A DNA stretch of 64,000 nt from CAWJMN01 sp963844055 (lineage in GTDB: Bacteria > Planctomycetota > Planctomycetia > Pirellulales > Pirellulaceae). The notes beneath the pieces are model-generated. The model had not been told where the DNA came from. It did not search any database and saw nothing but the letters and a program-made list of their open reading frames with translations. Shown here one piece after another: positions 54,102 through 62,207 of this stretch. The position numbers and the translations under genes are program-made. The first letter of the stretch is position 1. Each line of letters begins with the position of its first letter. The stretch lies in NCBI GenBank assembly GCA_963844055.1, contig CAWJMN010000001.1, forward strand, positions 2,604,001 through 2,668,000, written 5' to 3'.

Positions 54102-54992
54102 ATGACGCGCAAAGGATCAGCGTTTGCAGGACTTTCGGTTGCCATCGTGACCCCCTTCAAGGATGGTGCGGTTGATTACGGCCTGCTTAAAGAACAAGTG
54201 GAGTTTCAAATCTCGCAAGGGACACACTGCTTGTGCCCTGTGGGAACCACGGGAGAGTCTCCAACGCTTTCGCACGAAGAGCATGAACGCGTGATCTCCG
54301 TCACGGTGGAGACCGCTCGCGGTCGCTGCAAGATCATGCCAGGCACCGGTTCCAATAGCACCTCAGAAGCGCTTCGTTTGACGAAGTGGGCTGCCAAGGA
54401 AGGTGCGGACGCCGCCCTGGTTGTCGCCCCGTATTACAACAAGCCGACCCAAGAAGGCTTCTACCAGCACTTCAAGGCGATTGCCGAACAAGTAGGCATC
54501 CCGGTTTGCGTTTACAACATTCCTGGCCGGACCGCCAAGAATATTGAGCCCGAGACGATTGCTCGGATGGCAGAACTTCCGAACATCGCCCTGGTCAAAG
54601 AAGCAACGGGCTCGCTGGATCAAGCCTCGCAGATTTTGGCGACGACCAACCTGACGGTTTTGTCCGGCGATGATAGCCTTACCCTGCCACTACTTTCCGT
54701 AGGTGGCGAAGGGGTGATCTCGGTAGTGGGCAATATTGTTCCTAAGGACATGATCGCTTTGCTGGATGCCTTCAAGGCCAATAAGGCTGAAGAAGCCTGC
54801 AAGTGGCATCACAAGCTGTTCTATCTTTGCCGCGATATGCTAGGGATTTCGACCAACCCGATTCCGCTCAAGGCTGCGATGAAGATGCTCGGCCGCGACA
54901 GCGGTGAACTTCGCCTCCCCATGACGCCGCTGGATGCTGCCAGTGAAGCCAAGCTGCGCAAGTCGCTGCAAGCGTACGGCCTGCTGAAATAG
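54102..54992 (+). CDS. dapA: 4-hydroxy-tetrahydrodipicolinate synthase
   Basis: Catalyses condensation of pyruvate with aspartate semialdehyde, the first step of the lysine/diaminopimelate branch; cytoplasmic. The start at 54102 (MTRKGSAFAGLSVAIVTPFK) gives 296 residues, the family length. The catalytic triad and Schiff-base residues are visible: VGTTGESPTLSHEEHE, YNIPGRTAKNIEPETI (the Tyr of the triad) and ALVKEATGSLDQ (the active Lys). The GGEGVISVVGNIVPKDM block is also conserved. Active-site conservation separates it from other N-acetylneuraminate-lyase-like family members. A strong terminator at 55024-55058 follows; the gene is monocistronic. Confidence 0.95.
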   Translation: MTRKGSAFAGLSVAIVTPFKDGAVDYGLLKEQVEFQISQGTHCLCPVGTTGESPTLSHEEHERVISVTVETARGRCKIMPGTGSNSTSEALRLTKWAAKEGADAALVVAPYYNKPTQEGFYQHFKAIAEQVGIPVCVYNIPGRTAKNIEPETIARMAELPNIALVKEATGSLDQASQILATTNLTVLSGDDSLTLPLLSVGGEGVISVVGNIVPKDMIALLDAFKANKAEEACKWHHKLFYLCRDMLGISTNPIPLKAAMKMLGRDSGELRLPMTPLDAASEAKLRKSLQAYGLLK

Positions 54993-55023
54993 TGCCAACG
55001 GCTTAGTGAATGAATCGAACGAC

Positions 55024-55058
55024 GCGGGAGTGGCAATTTAACCACTCCCGCTTTTTTT
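55024..55058 (+). terminator. intrinsic terminator of dapA
   Basis: GCGGGAGTGG at 55024-55033 pairs perfectly with CCACTCCCGC at 55042-55051 around an 8-base loop, followed by seven T bases at 55052-55058. It begins 32 bases past the dapA stop. This is the clearest terminator in the window. Confidence 0.95.
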
Positions 55059-55151
55059 GTGTCGCAAAGATTGTTCGTAGGCAGATAAACTAGCGTCAAA
55101 ACATGGCGCATGCCCGAACCACTCTCCATCACGGAAGGAAAAAGCACGACC

Positions 55152-55604
55152 ATGATTTGGAACGTTTTGCGAACACTGGGCGGCTTTGTCGCTGGCTTGT
55201 TGGCAGCCTTCGCACTCATCATTGGTGTCGAGCTGCTGAGCAATGTGCTGCACCCTTTTCCCAGCGACTTTGCCGGAACCCAAGCGGAGGTTTGTCTCCA
55301 CGTGGCAAAGTACCCACACTGGGTGCTGGCGGTTGTCGTTGTTGCCTGGGGGTTTACGGGAGGCCTCGGCACTTGGATCGCTCGGCGGATCGGTAATATC
55401 TATTCCGCCGTGATGCTTGCGCTGCTTCTGCTCGGAGGAGTTGGGCTAAATATATCGATGCTCCCATATCCTCTTTGGTTTAAAGCCGCGATCCTACTAG
55501 TGATGCCTATCGCCCTTGCTTGGGGAGTTCGCCTGGCAGTGCCAAGCACGATAAAAGAGTCTAGCCAAGGCGAGCAGAGAACTTCACATTCAAGCGCTGT
55601 TTAA
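55152..55604 (+). CDS. small membrane protein of unknown function
   Basis: A 150-residue protein with about four hydrophobic helices: residues 6-26 (LGGFVAGLLAAFALIIGVEL), 58-76 (WVLAVVVVAWGFTGGLGTW), 86-103 (AVMLALLLLGGVGLNISM) and 110-127 (FKAAILLVMPIALAWGVRL). Start at 55152 is chosen (MIWNVLRTLGG); the frame is open from 55110, where MPEPLS is less likely. The HPFPSDFAGTQAEVCLHVAK loop between the first two helices is conserved-looking. It resembles unnamed four-helix proteins in planctomycetes. Function unknown. Confidence 0.7.
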   Translation: MIWNVLRTLGGFVAGLLAAFALIIGVELLSNVLHPFPSDFAGTQAEVCLHVAKYPHWVLAVVVVAWGFTGGLGTWIARRIGNIYSAVMLALLLLGGVGLNISMLPYPLWFKAAILLVMPIALAWGVRLAVPSTIKESSQGEQRTSHSSAV

Positions 55605-55653
55605 CAGGGCACTGGCTGGGCAAAACCACACAAGTGTTTTTCTGAAGCGACTG

Positions 55654-57669
55654 TTAATTGGATTTCGCTTTGCGAATCGCAAAGCGGTCGACCTCTACAT
55701 TGTCGACATCAATAAAGCGTGCGGTTAGCGTCACTTCCTCGGCCGATGTCGACACGTCAATTTGCATGGCGCCGTGCTTCTGGTGGTAGCGCACTTGGCT
55801 CCCGTCGACCGGTGCCTTGAAGTTCCGCAGGTTGGCACCACCTGCACCATTCACCACATACAAGATGCCGTCGCGCTCGATACGCTCGTAATCATGATCG
55901 TGACCGCTAAGCATCAAGTCGACGCCAAGTTCCGCAAAGTTCCAATCGGCCCCCTTTTGACCACCATGTTCTCCAGAGGAATAGGGCGGATGATGGGCGA
56001 CAACGACTTGCAATGGACTGCGACTGGCCTTGATTGCAGCAACAAACCACTCGTATTGCTTCGACCCGATTTTTACGCCGTCAGGCTCGCGGCCATCATT
56101 GTCGAGCATAAAGAAGTGGACCGGACCACGAACGAATTCGTAATATCGCTCGTTGCCGGGGAGAGTGAAGTAGTCGAGATAAGGTCCACAACGAACCTTC
56201 GGTGCATCCCAATCATGATTGCCGAGAACCGGAAAGAAGCGATTTTCTTTTGAGCCTGCACCGTAACGGCCGCGATAGTTGCCGATGAATGGTGCGTAGT
56301 ATTTGCCGATGTTGTCGTCAATCGTCTCCGCTTCCCCCTTGGGATAGTTGTTGTCGCCGGTAGTCACCACAAATGCGGGCTTCCAGGATGTGACCAAATT
56401 GGCGACGGCAGACTGATGGGGATTGTATCGTGCTGGCGCGACGTCAACTCCACCACCCATTTCGGCATTCGTTTCCTGCGGTGTCCGCGTTTTCGGCTTG
56501 TAGTTGTCTAACCCGAAGTCGCCAATTACCGCGAAACGAAAATCCCCCTCCGTCTCGCCAGATCCCGCCGAGTTTGGCGACACCGTGGCTGGTACTTCGC
56601 TTTGTTCAGCGGCCACTTTTTTCAATGGCAGCGTGTTCTGAGCCCCGTGGGCCCCCGGCTTAGCCTTCGGTTTTTCCCCATTCAGCGACTTTTGAAAGAG
56701 ATACTTCCATTCCCACTCGGTTCCCTCAAGCACCGTGGAATCGCGTTTCACATGGAAGCCCAGTCGCATTTTCTCCTTCGTTATTTCGACGACGAAGAAT
56801 CCCTTTTCCGTCTGGCCGGTGTTGATCACGTCGAGCGGGCGATCTTCTCCCTCCGGCTTCCACTGCCGCACGCCGGTCCCCGAATGCCCATGGAAATAGG
56901 CGACGAGGTTGTACGGCTTCACCACTTCGTAGAACGCCTTCCAGTCGTCGAGAACCCACCAATCGGTATCAAACCCACAGTGGGCCATGATGATCACAGG
57001 ACGACCGCTCTGGCCCACGGTCGCAGCGAGATCTTCCTTCACAAAGGCAAGTGCATCCTGGGGGTCGTGCCACGGCAGCGAATAGCGAACATTTTCATTT
57101 TGCTTGTCGGCCGGATAGAGATTCGTCTGGATGAAGTGGACATCATTCCAGTCCCACGAGTAATGCAAGCCGTTTGGCGAGACACGGCTGATCCGCTTCT
57201 TATCGAGTCGGTCGACGTTGCGGCGTTTGATTTCCGTCTGCACGCTGACTCGCTGCTTAATATATTTTTCGGGAGGGCCGTCGTGATTGCCCCACCCCTC
57301 ATAGACGGGATACTTCAGCAGTCCATCCGTACCATCGAGGCCAAACTGCTCGGTGAAGTGCCTCCACTCGATGTCGGTCTGCCCATTTTTGTCGCCGTCA
57401 TCGATGAGGTCGCCCAGCGCCAGTACACCCCGTGGCTTGCCGATGGTCCCTCCGCCGAGTTTATCGGGCCAGGCTTGCCCGGGCAGGGTGTTCATCCGCT
57501 CAATGGTGACGCGATTTCGATCATTCCGTTCGACTCGCTCAATCGCTTCGTAATGCGAATCTGACGTGGCAAAAAACGTCAGCACAGCATCATCGGCACG
57601 GAGTAACGTCGTAGCTACACTCGCGACAATCAGTCCGAACAAACAAGCAGATGCGATGCGATTCCGCAT
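55654..57669 (-). CDS. exported protein with two metallophosphoesterase domains
   Basis: A 671-residue protein with a signal peptide (ASACLFGLIVASVATTLLRA). Two separate calcineurin-like phosphoesterase domains follow. The first (about 28-270) has FFATSDSHYE, VLALGDLIDDGD, EGWGNHDGPP, IIMAHCGFDTDWW and AYFHGHSGTG. The second (about 375-655) has FAVIGDFGLDNY, VVTTGDNNYP, PVLGNHDWDAP, VVAHHPPYSSGEHGG and LSGHDHDYERIERDG, and resembles purple-acid-phosphatase-like enzymes. All metal ligands (Asp, Asn, His) are present in both, so each may be active; the two halves differ strongly in sequence, so the protein is a fusion rather than a recent duplication. Substrates are unknown. Confidence 0.9.
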   Translation of the reverse strand: MRNRIASACLFGLIVASVATTLLRADDAVLTFFATSDSHYEAIERVERNDRNRVTIERMNTLPGQAWPDKLGGGTIGKPRGVLALGDLIDDGDKNGQTDIEWRHFTEQFGLDGTDGLLKYPVYEGWGNHDGPPEKYIKQRVSVQTEIKRRNVDRLDKKRISRVSPNGLHYSWDWNDVHFIQTNLYPADKQNENVRYSLPWHDPQDALAFVKEDLAATVGQSGRPVIIMAHCGFDTDWWVLDDWKAFYEVVKPYNLVAYFHGHSGTGVRQWKPEGEDRPLDVINTGQTEKGFFVVEITKEKMRLGFHVKRDSTVLEGTEWEWKYLFQKSLNGEKPKAKPGAHGAQNTLPLKKVAAEQSEVPATVSPNSAGSGETEGDFRFAVIGDFGLDNYKPKTRTPQETNAEMGGGVDVAPARYNPHQSAVANLVTSWKPAFVVTTGDNNYPKGEAETIDDNIGKYYAPFIGNYRGRYGAGSKENRFFPVLGNHDWDAPKVRCGPYLDYFTLPGNERYYEFVRGPVHFFMLDNDGREPDGVKIGSKQYEWFVAAIKASRSPLQVVVAHHPPYSSGEHGGQKGADWNFAELGVDLMLSGHDHDYERIERDGILYVVNGAGGANLRNFKAPVDGSQVRYHQKHGAMQIDVSTSAEEVTLTARFIDVDNVEVDRFAIRKAKSN

Positions 57670-58027
57670 GGGCGATTCCTTGGAGTTAGTTACGCAGTTT
57701 TAACGCACCCTTGGATTCTCAATCGTAACGAATATCTGCCAGGGGGTGCTTGGCCAAGCTCTCAGTAACGATTGGCTTTTGCGCATAACTAGAAGGCTGG
57801 GGGCCACGATGTGCTACCCCGAACTGCAGAGGAGTTTCGGGGCCACCAGATGCCTTGTCCGGAAAGCACCGGAAAGGAAGAGGCTGGCGAGATTCACCAG
57901 CCGGTGAAGAATTACCAGGGTGCACTGGCGAGGTCCAAAAAGAGCTACACAAAAGGTAACTCCCGTTTCGGACAACTTGCCAGTGCTATCCAAGCAACAT
58001 GCATGGCAAAGGGGCGCAGACGGCCAA
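57670..58027. other. intergenic stretch
   Basis: Open frames at 57719-57952 (-) and 57811-58116 (+) show no family resemblance and no ribosome-binding site. I see no gene, hairpin or repeat worth naming. Confidence 0.5.
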
Positions 58028-58318
58028 TTAGTGCTTGTAAACCTTGTGCTGCGGACGACCGGAAAGGATTTGTTCCTTGCCCCAGTTGGTTACATCACGG
58101 AACGCTGCGCTGCTAATGAAGTCGCGGAAGGCTTGTTCATCGGACCATTCGCTGGTGATCAAATAAGATGCTTCGTCGGAAGTATCCTTCCAAAGCGTCG
58201 AACTGGTATGTCCGGCAGCTGCCTTTAGAGCGCCGATGACCGCTTGGAACTTGTCTTCAAAGTCCTGTTGCTTTCCAGGGATAACGTGATAGTTCATTCC
58301 GACTGTGATCATGTGCAT
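58028..58318 (-). CDS. antibiotic biosynthesis monooxygenase (ABM) domain protein
   Basis: A 96-residue protein of the dimeric alpha-beta barrel fold (ABM/heme-oxygenase-like family), with MITVGMNYHVIPGKQQDFED, GHTSSTLWKDTSDEASYLIT and SEWSDEQAFRDFISSAAFRD. The VIPGKQQDFE-x-KF pattern is typical. Members are heme-degrading, quinone-modifying or stress-related enzymes; which one cannot be decided. Probably cytoplasmic. It is followed on the same strand by the metallophosphoesterase gene after a 358-base gap, so it is likely a separate unit. Confidence 0.85.
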   Translation of the reverse strand: MHMITVGMNYHVIPGKQQDFEDKFQAVIGALKAAAGHTSSTLWKDTSDEASYLITSEWSDEQAFRDFISSAAFRDVTNWGKEQILSGRPQHKVYKH

Positions 58319-58406
58319 TGCCTTCGTGGAAATCTTTTTTCTTTATTGCCGCCATCGCAGCTTCTCTTTGGCATTGTATCACGCCCGATTCGCCTCGTGT
58401 TTGAGG

Positions 58407-58736
58407 TTACGGGGAGGGGCGCTCGGCCAATTTGACGGCCGTACCGTAAGCCAAAACTTCTGTCGTCCCTTGCATGAAGTCGTTAGCGTCATAGCGCATA
58501 GCAATAATCGCATCGGCACCTAGTTGCTGGGCGTGAGCGACCATCTCGTCAAAGGCTTGCCTACGAGCGGCCTCACATACGGCAATAAATTCTTGAATGT
58601 TGCCACCACCAATGGCTCGCAGCGCGCCCATAAAACCTTCGGTAACTCCTGGGGCCCTTACGACGAGCCCACGTACCACGCCCAAGTACTGCGTTACCCG
58701 ATAGCCATCGACATCGTTTCCGGTTGTCACAATCAT
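58407..58736 (-). CDS. YbjQ/DUF74 family protein
   Basis: A 109-residue YbjQ-family protein of a compact fold seen in structural genomics, function unknown but often linked to heavy-metal or stress genes. Conserved motifs are MIVTTGNDVDGYRV, VVRGLVVRAPGVTEGFMGAL, QAFDEMVAHAQQLGADAII and AMRYDAN. The protein is complete, with the last residues (VKLAERPSP) being variable. It stands 89 bases upstream of the ABM gene in the same direction, and 63 bases after the SDR gene. Confidence 0.92.
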   Translation of the reverse strand: MIVTTGNDVDGYRVTQYLGVVRGLVVRAPGVTEGFMGALRAIGGGNIQEFIAVCEAARRQAFDEMVAHAQQLGADAIIAMRYDANDFMQGTTEVLAYGTAVKLAERPSP

Positions 58737-58799
58737 AAAAGGGCCCCGTAGTTAATAGGGTTATAGATGCGTGAACAGTGATAGGAGTTGCCAATTCGA

Positions 58800-59660
58800 C
58801 TAACGAGAGCCGACAATCGCCCGCAGTCCTTCGCGGTAACTGGGATACTCCAGTACAGGTGCCAGCTCATGCATTAGGCGGTCGCTAGAGACTCGCTTGT
58901 CCCCCGCCGCCCGCTGCGCCGCGGCGGTTTGAGGATCGGGGGCGACAAACGTCGGTGTCGGTGCACCAAGTAACTGCGCCAGCTCTGCATAGTAAGTGGA
59001 CCGCAACACGGGATGCCCGTCGCTGACAACGTACAAACGGGGAACGGCCGACTTCTGTTCTGCGAGAAGTACGATCTTCGCAGCGTCGTCCACATGAATC
59101 AGGTTGAGATAGCCAGTGGCCGGCGCATCGATCGGCTTTCCTGCAAGCAGGTCAGCACTACGGGGAATTCGTCCGGGGCCATAGATGCCAGCTAGTCGCA
59201 ACCGAATCGTGCGATCTACAAATCGGCTTTGCAGAAGTAACTGTTCTGCTGCTAAGCAAGCCTTGCCTCCGTCGCGCCGGGGAACGCATTCGCTGTCTTC
59301 GTCGACCCGTTCTCCGCCACCACCGCCAAAAACGCCCGTACTGCTGATGTAGATAAAGCGTTCCACCGTCGGGGGAAGTACGGATAGAACCCGGGCCAGG
59401 CCGTCCACGTATACCTCATGGATCGATTGCCCACTGGAGCGGTCGTATCCGACGGCAAACAAAACGGTTTTCACATCCGCAGGAATGTCCTCCTCGGTAA
59501 GGGATGCGATGTCTCCCTGAATGGACTGAATCCCCTGGGCTTTGAGCTGCTGACAGCGCTCCGCAGAACGGCTAACCGCAGAAACCGAGTGTCCCTCTGC
59601 CAGCCAAAGCCGAGCAACCCGCTCCCCTAAATAGCCGCATCCAAAAACCAATTTTGACAT
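58800..59660 (-). CDS. NAD-dependent epimerase/dehydratase-like SDR
   Basis: A 286-residue extended short-chain dehydrogenase/reductase. The N-terminus (SKLVFGCGYLGERVARLWLA) has the GxGxxG NAD(P) motif, and VERFIYISSTGVFGGGGGER is the region where Ser-Thr-Gly-Val-Tyr is usual: here Tyr is replaced by Phe, as in atypical YeeZ-like SDRs. The active YxxxK motif is hence not obvious and enzyme activity is uncertain. The rest (LRLAGIYGPGRIPRSADLL; YLNLIHVDDAAKIVLLA) is typical. YeeZ-like proteins have no agreed function. It faces the HtrA-like gene across the 350-base divergent region. Confidence 0.88.
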   Translation of the reverse strand: MSKLVFGCGYLGERVARLWLAEGHSVSAVSRSAERCQQLKAQGIQSIQGDIASLTEEDIPADVKTVLFAVGYDRSSGQSIHEVYVDGLARVLSVLPPTVERFIYISSTGVFGGGGGERVDEDSECVPRRDGGKACLAAEQLLLQSRFVDRTIRLRLAGIYGPGRIPRSADLLAGKPIDAPATGYLNLIHVDDAAKIVLLAEQKSAVPRLYVVSDGHPVLRSTYYAELAQLLGAPTPTFVAPDPQTAAAQRAAGDKRVSSDRLMHELAPVLEYPSYREGLRAIVGSR

Positions 59661-60009
59661 TCCATGACCCTATTTTTAGCTCAGCAAACCCCTGTGAATC
59701 TGGGCAGATTGAAGCACAGAGCCGCGAGAACCGATCAAACCCAGTAGAGACATTCCCACAGGGGCGATCTCTACTGGCCAATGGAAAGCCATTTGCCCTT
59801 AAAGCTTTCCTAAATGTCATTTTGACCAATAAAACGACTTTTTCGCGCCGCAGACTCCAGCCGGAGTCCAGTGACGGGAGGCAGACAATTTTCGCAAATC
59901 CGCAGAAAACCGTTGCCGACTACGATATGATACATAGGTCTGAGGGGGTAGCCGCTATAGGAGTTGGCTTCCCATACATTTCGCAAGCCCGATCTTGGGA
60001 GACCGTGTG
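59661..60009. other. divergent intergenic region with a nested inverted repeat
   Basis: Separates the SDR gene (-) and the HtrA-like gene (+). It contains the structure at 59741-59777. No gene is supported. Confidence 0.5.
59741..59777. promoter_or_regulatory. nested inverted repeat between divergent genes
   Basis: CCAGTAGAGA at 59741-59750 and TCTCTACTGG at 59768-59777 are perfect 10-bp inverted repeats; inside them CCC and GGG form a second stem with a 3-base loop. The element could be an operator shared by the divergent genes or a leader stem. No known regulator site matches. Confidence 0.4.
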
Positions 60010-61059
60010 ATGGCACAGGGTATTCTTTGTAGGAAATTCGCTAGGGTTTGGAGCATTGCCGGGGCGTGGATTTCTATCGCCTTGGTGAGTGTGCAATTGG
60101 CGTTTGCTGATGTGCCCGCTTCCACGACGATGGAAGCAATCACCAACCCACGGCTTGCTGACATCATCGGCGGCCGAGTGGCCCCGCAAGGCCTTGAAGA
60201 TTTGCGCGAGATGCAGACCCTCACTCAGCGACTCTCTGACAAGGTGATGCCTGTCACAGTTGGGGTACAAGTGGGCCCTTCCCAAGGAAGCGGCGTTCTA
60301 ATCTCGAAAGATGGCTACGTGCTAACGGCTGCTCACGTCTCTGCGCAAGCCAATCGTGATGCAACGTTCATGATGTCGGATGGTCGAATCTTGCGAGGCA
60401 AAACTCTAGGGCTCAATCGCTCAATGGATGCGGGGCTGATGAAGATCAATGAAGGGGGCGACTTCCCCTATGCTTCACTTGGTGATTCCGACGTTCTGCG
60501 CGAAGGGCAGTGGTGTGTTGCTGTGGGGCACCCTGGTGGATACCAACCCGATCGCAAGCCAGTGATTCGCCTGGGTCGGTTGCTTGTACTGACCAATTCC
60601 AACCTGACAACCGATTGCACACTGGTCGGTGGCGACTCGGGTGGCCCACTGTTTGACTTTCACGGCAACGTGATTGGCATCAACAGCAAGATCCAAGAGT
60701 CCTTGGAATCGAACATGCATGTACCTTGCAACACGTTCCGCGACACGTGGGACCGGCTCGTTAAGGGAGATGCCTGGGGACACTACGAAGGACAGAAGCC
60801 TTACATTGGCCTGCGCGGCGAACCCGATACCGATGTGGCCAAAGTCGCAAAAGTGGCCGCAAGCTCACCAGCTGCCAAAGCGGGTATTAAAGAGGGAGAT
60901 GTGATCGTGTCCGTTGATGATGTCGCCGTGAAGAACTTCGCCGCCGTTACGGCAGCGATTGGTGAGCATCAGCCGGGGGACAAAGTTCGGATGCGCATCC
61001 GCCGCAATGAAACTCTATTGGAACTATCCGTACTCATCTCGAAGAAGAACAACGGTTAG
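60010..61059 (+). CDS. HtrA-like serine protease with PDZ domain
   Basis: A 349-residue S1C (HtrA/Deg) family protein, exported by a signal peptide (residues about 14-34, AWISIALVSVQLAFA). Trypsin-fold catalytic residues are all in place: His109 in DGYVLTAAHVSAQ, Asp140 in SMDAGLMKIN, and Ser210 in GGDSGGPLFDFHGNVIGI. One PDZ domain follows (about residues 265-345; VAASSPAAKAGIKEGDVIVS). This matches a single-PDZ DegS/HtrA-like quality-control protease of the periplasm. I choose the start at 60010 (MAQGILCRKFARVWS), five codons after the first possible Met. The next gene, 63 bases downstream, is a related but degenerate copy. Confidence 0.93.
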   Translation: MAQGILCRKFARVWSIAGAWISIALVSVQLAFADVPASTTMEAITNPRLADIIGGRVAPQGLEDLREMQTLTQRLSDKVMPVTVGVQVGPSQGSGVLISKDGYVLTAAHVSAQANRDATFMMSDGRILRGKTLGLNRSMDAGLMKINEGGDFPYASLGDSDVLREGQWCVAVGHPGGYQPDRKPVIRLGRLLVLTNSNLTTDCTLVGGDSGGPLFDFHGNVIGINSKIQESLESNMHVPCNTFRDTWDRLVKGDAWGHYEGQKPYIGLRGEPDTDVAKVAKVAASSPAAKAGIKEGDVIVSVDDVAVKNFAAVTAAIGEHQPGDKVRMRIRRNETLLELSVLISKKNNG

Positions 61060-61122
61060 TCACTTGGATTCGGTTTGACGTTTCAGAGTTGGTTGTTTGA
61101 GAATTGCTGGGGAGAGAGATTC

Positions 61123-62193
61123 ATGAAAATGTCTCGTACTTGGATCGCCTCACTATTGCTGGCCATTGCATTTTCCTTCGCCTGGCGAACGCATACTGCA
61201 TTCGCAGCCCCCGACCGCTTAAACCCCAAAATCCTGGCGGCATTCCGTGACGTGGTCAAGGAATCGGCTCGCAGCACAGTTCAAGTTTTCTCCGACGGAA
61301 AGAAATCAGGTCTAGGAGCCATCGTCACCGCAGACGGCCACATTATTACCAAAGCCAGCGAACTGCGCGGCAAGCTTCAATGTCAAGTCTTTGATGGTCA
61401 AAAGTACGATGCGACGCTGGTCGCCAAAGAGCACGGCCTGGATTTGGCAATGCTCAAAATTGAAGCCAAGAACCTGCCCGTGGTTCCCTGGGCCGATGGC
61501 GATGCTCCACCGGTAGGGAGCTTTGTCGTGACGACCAGCCTCGATACCGATCCACTGTCGATTGGTGTGCTGAGTGTGGCTCCGCGGAAGATTCCCGCTC
61601 CTGCGGGTGCATTGGGGGTCATGCTGGCCAATAGTGACAACATCGCCCGCATTGATGAAATCGTGCCCGGCAGTTCCGCTGACAAGGCTGGGCTGCAAAA
61701 GCTGGACGTCATCCTGAAGGTGAACGGTAAGCCAATCTCAGGCCGGCAAAACCTCATTGATACCGTTCGCGGCTATCAACCCAATGAAAAGATCGAACTG
61801 TTGGTGAAGCGGGGTTCGGAAGATTTGGAATTAGTGGCAACGCTGGGAAGCCTTTCCGCATTGCAGAACGGCCCGAATCCTGACCGGGCTGAATTTCAAA
61901 ACAACTTGGGGGGCTCGTTGAGCGACCGCAAAGCGGGCTTTCCTTCGGTCATTCAGCACGATACTACGCTCAAGCCAACCGAATGTGGTGGCCCCTTGGT
62001 GGGACTAGATGGTCGTGTGATTGGAATCAACATTGCCCGGGCAGGGCGGGTAGAAACCTATGCAATTCCTACGCCCGTAGTTCGTACGGCGCTTGAGTCA
62101 CTTCTTTCGAACATGGCTCCTGCCAAGCCAGCGGGAGAGAACCTCGCAGACCAGATTCCGCCCAAGCCGTCTGAGGAAAAGAAGGTTCAATAA
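61123..62193 (+). CDS. degenerate HtrA-like protein with internal PDZ domain
   Basis: A 356-residue exported protein (signal residues about 5-27, ending HTAFA), start at 61123 preceded by GGAGAGAG. It keeps the trypsin framework, SGLGAIVTADGHIITKASEL, HGLDLAMLKI and TECGGPLVGLDGRVIGINIA, but the catalytic residues are changed: Ser79 where His is expected, Asp107 kept, and Cys288 in place of the Ser. A PDZ domain (about residues 160-243, RIDEIVPGSSADKAGLQKLD) is inserted between the strand after LSIGVLSVAPR and the CGGPL motif, instead of following the protease domain. It is probably a non-proteolytic partner or regulator of the upstream protease, with which it forms an operon-like pair. Confidence 0.85.
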   Translation: MKMSRTWIASLLLAIAFSFAWRTHTAFAAPDRLNPKILAAFRDVVKESARSTVQVFSDGKKSGLGAIVTADGHIITKASELRGKLQCQVFDGQKYDATLVAKEHGLDLAMLKIEAKNLPVVPWADGDAPPVGSFVVTTSLDTDPLSIGVLSVAPRKIPAPAGALGVMLANSDNIARIDEIVPGSSADKAGLQKLDVILKVNGKPISGRQNLIDTVRGYQPNEKIELLVKRGSEDLELVATLGSLSALQNGPNPDRAEFQNNLGGSLSDRKAGFPSVIQHDTTLKPTECGGPLVGLDGRVIGINIARAGRVETYAIPTPVVRTALESLLSNMAPAKPAGENLADQIPPKPSEEKKVQ

Positions 62194-62207
62194 GAACGCT
62201 TCCCCTA

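Noticed and set aside
57811..58116. 101-codon plus-strand frame
   Set aside because: Overlaps the ABM gene on the other strand, no ribosome-binding site, no resemblance to a known protein.
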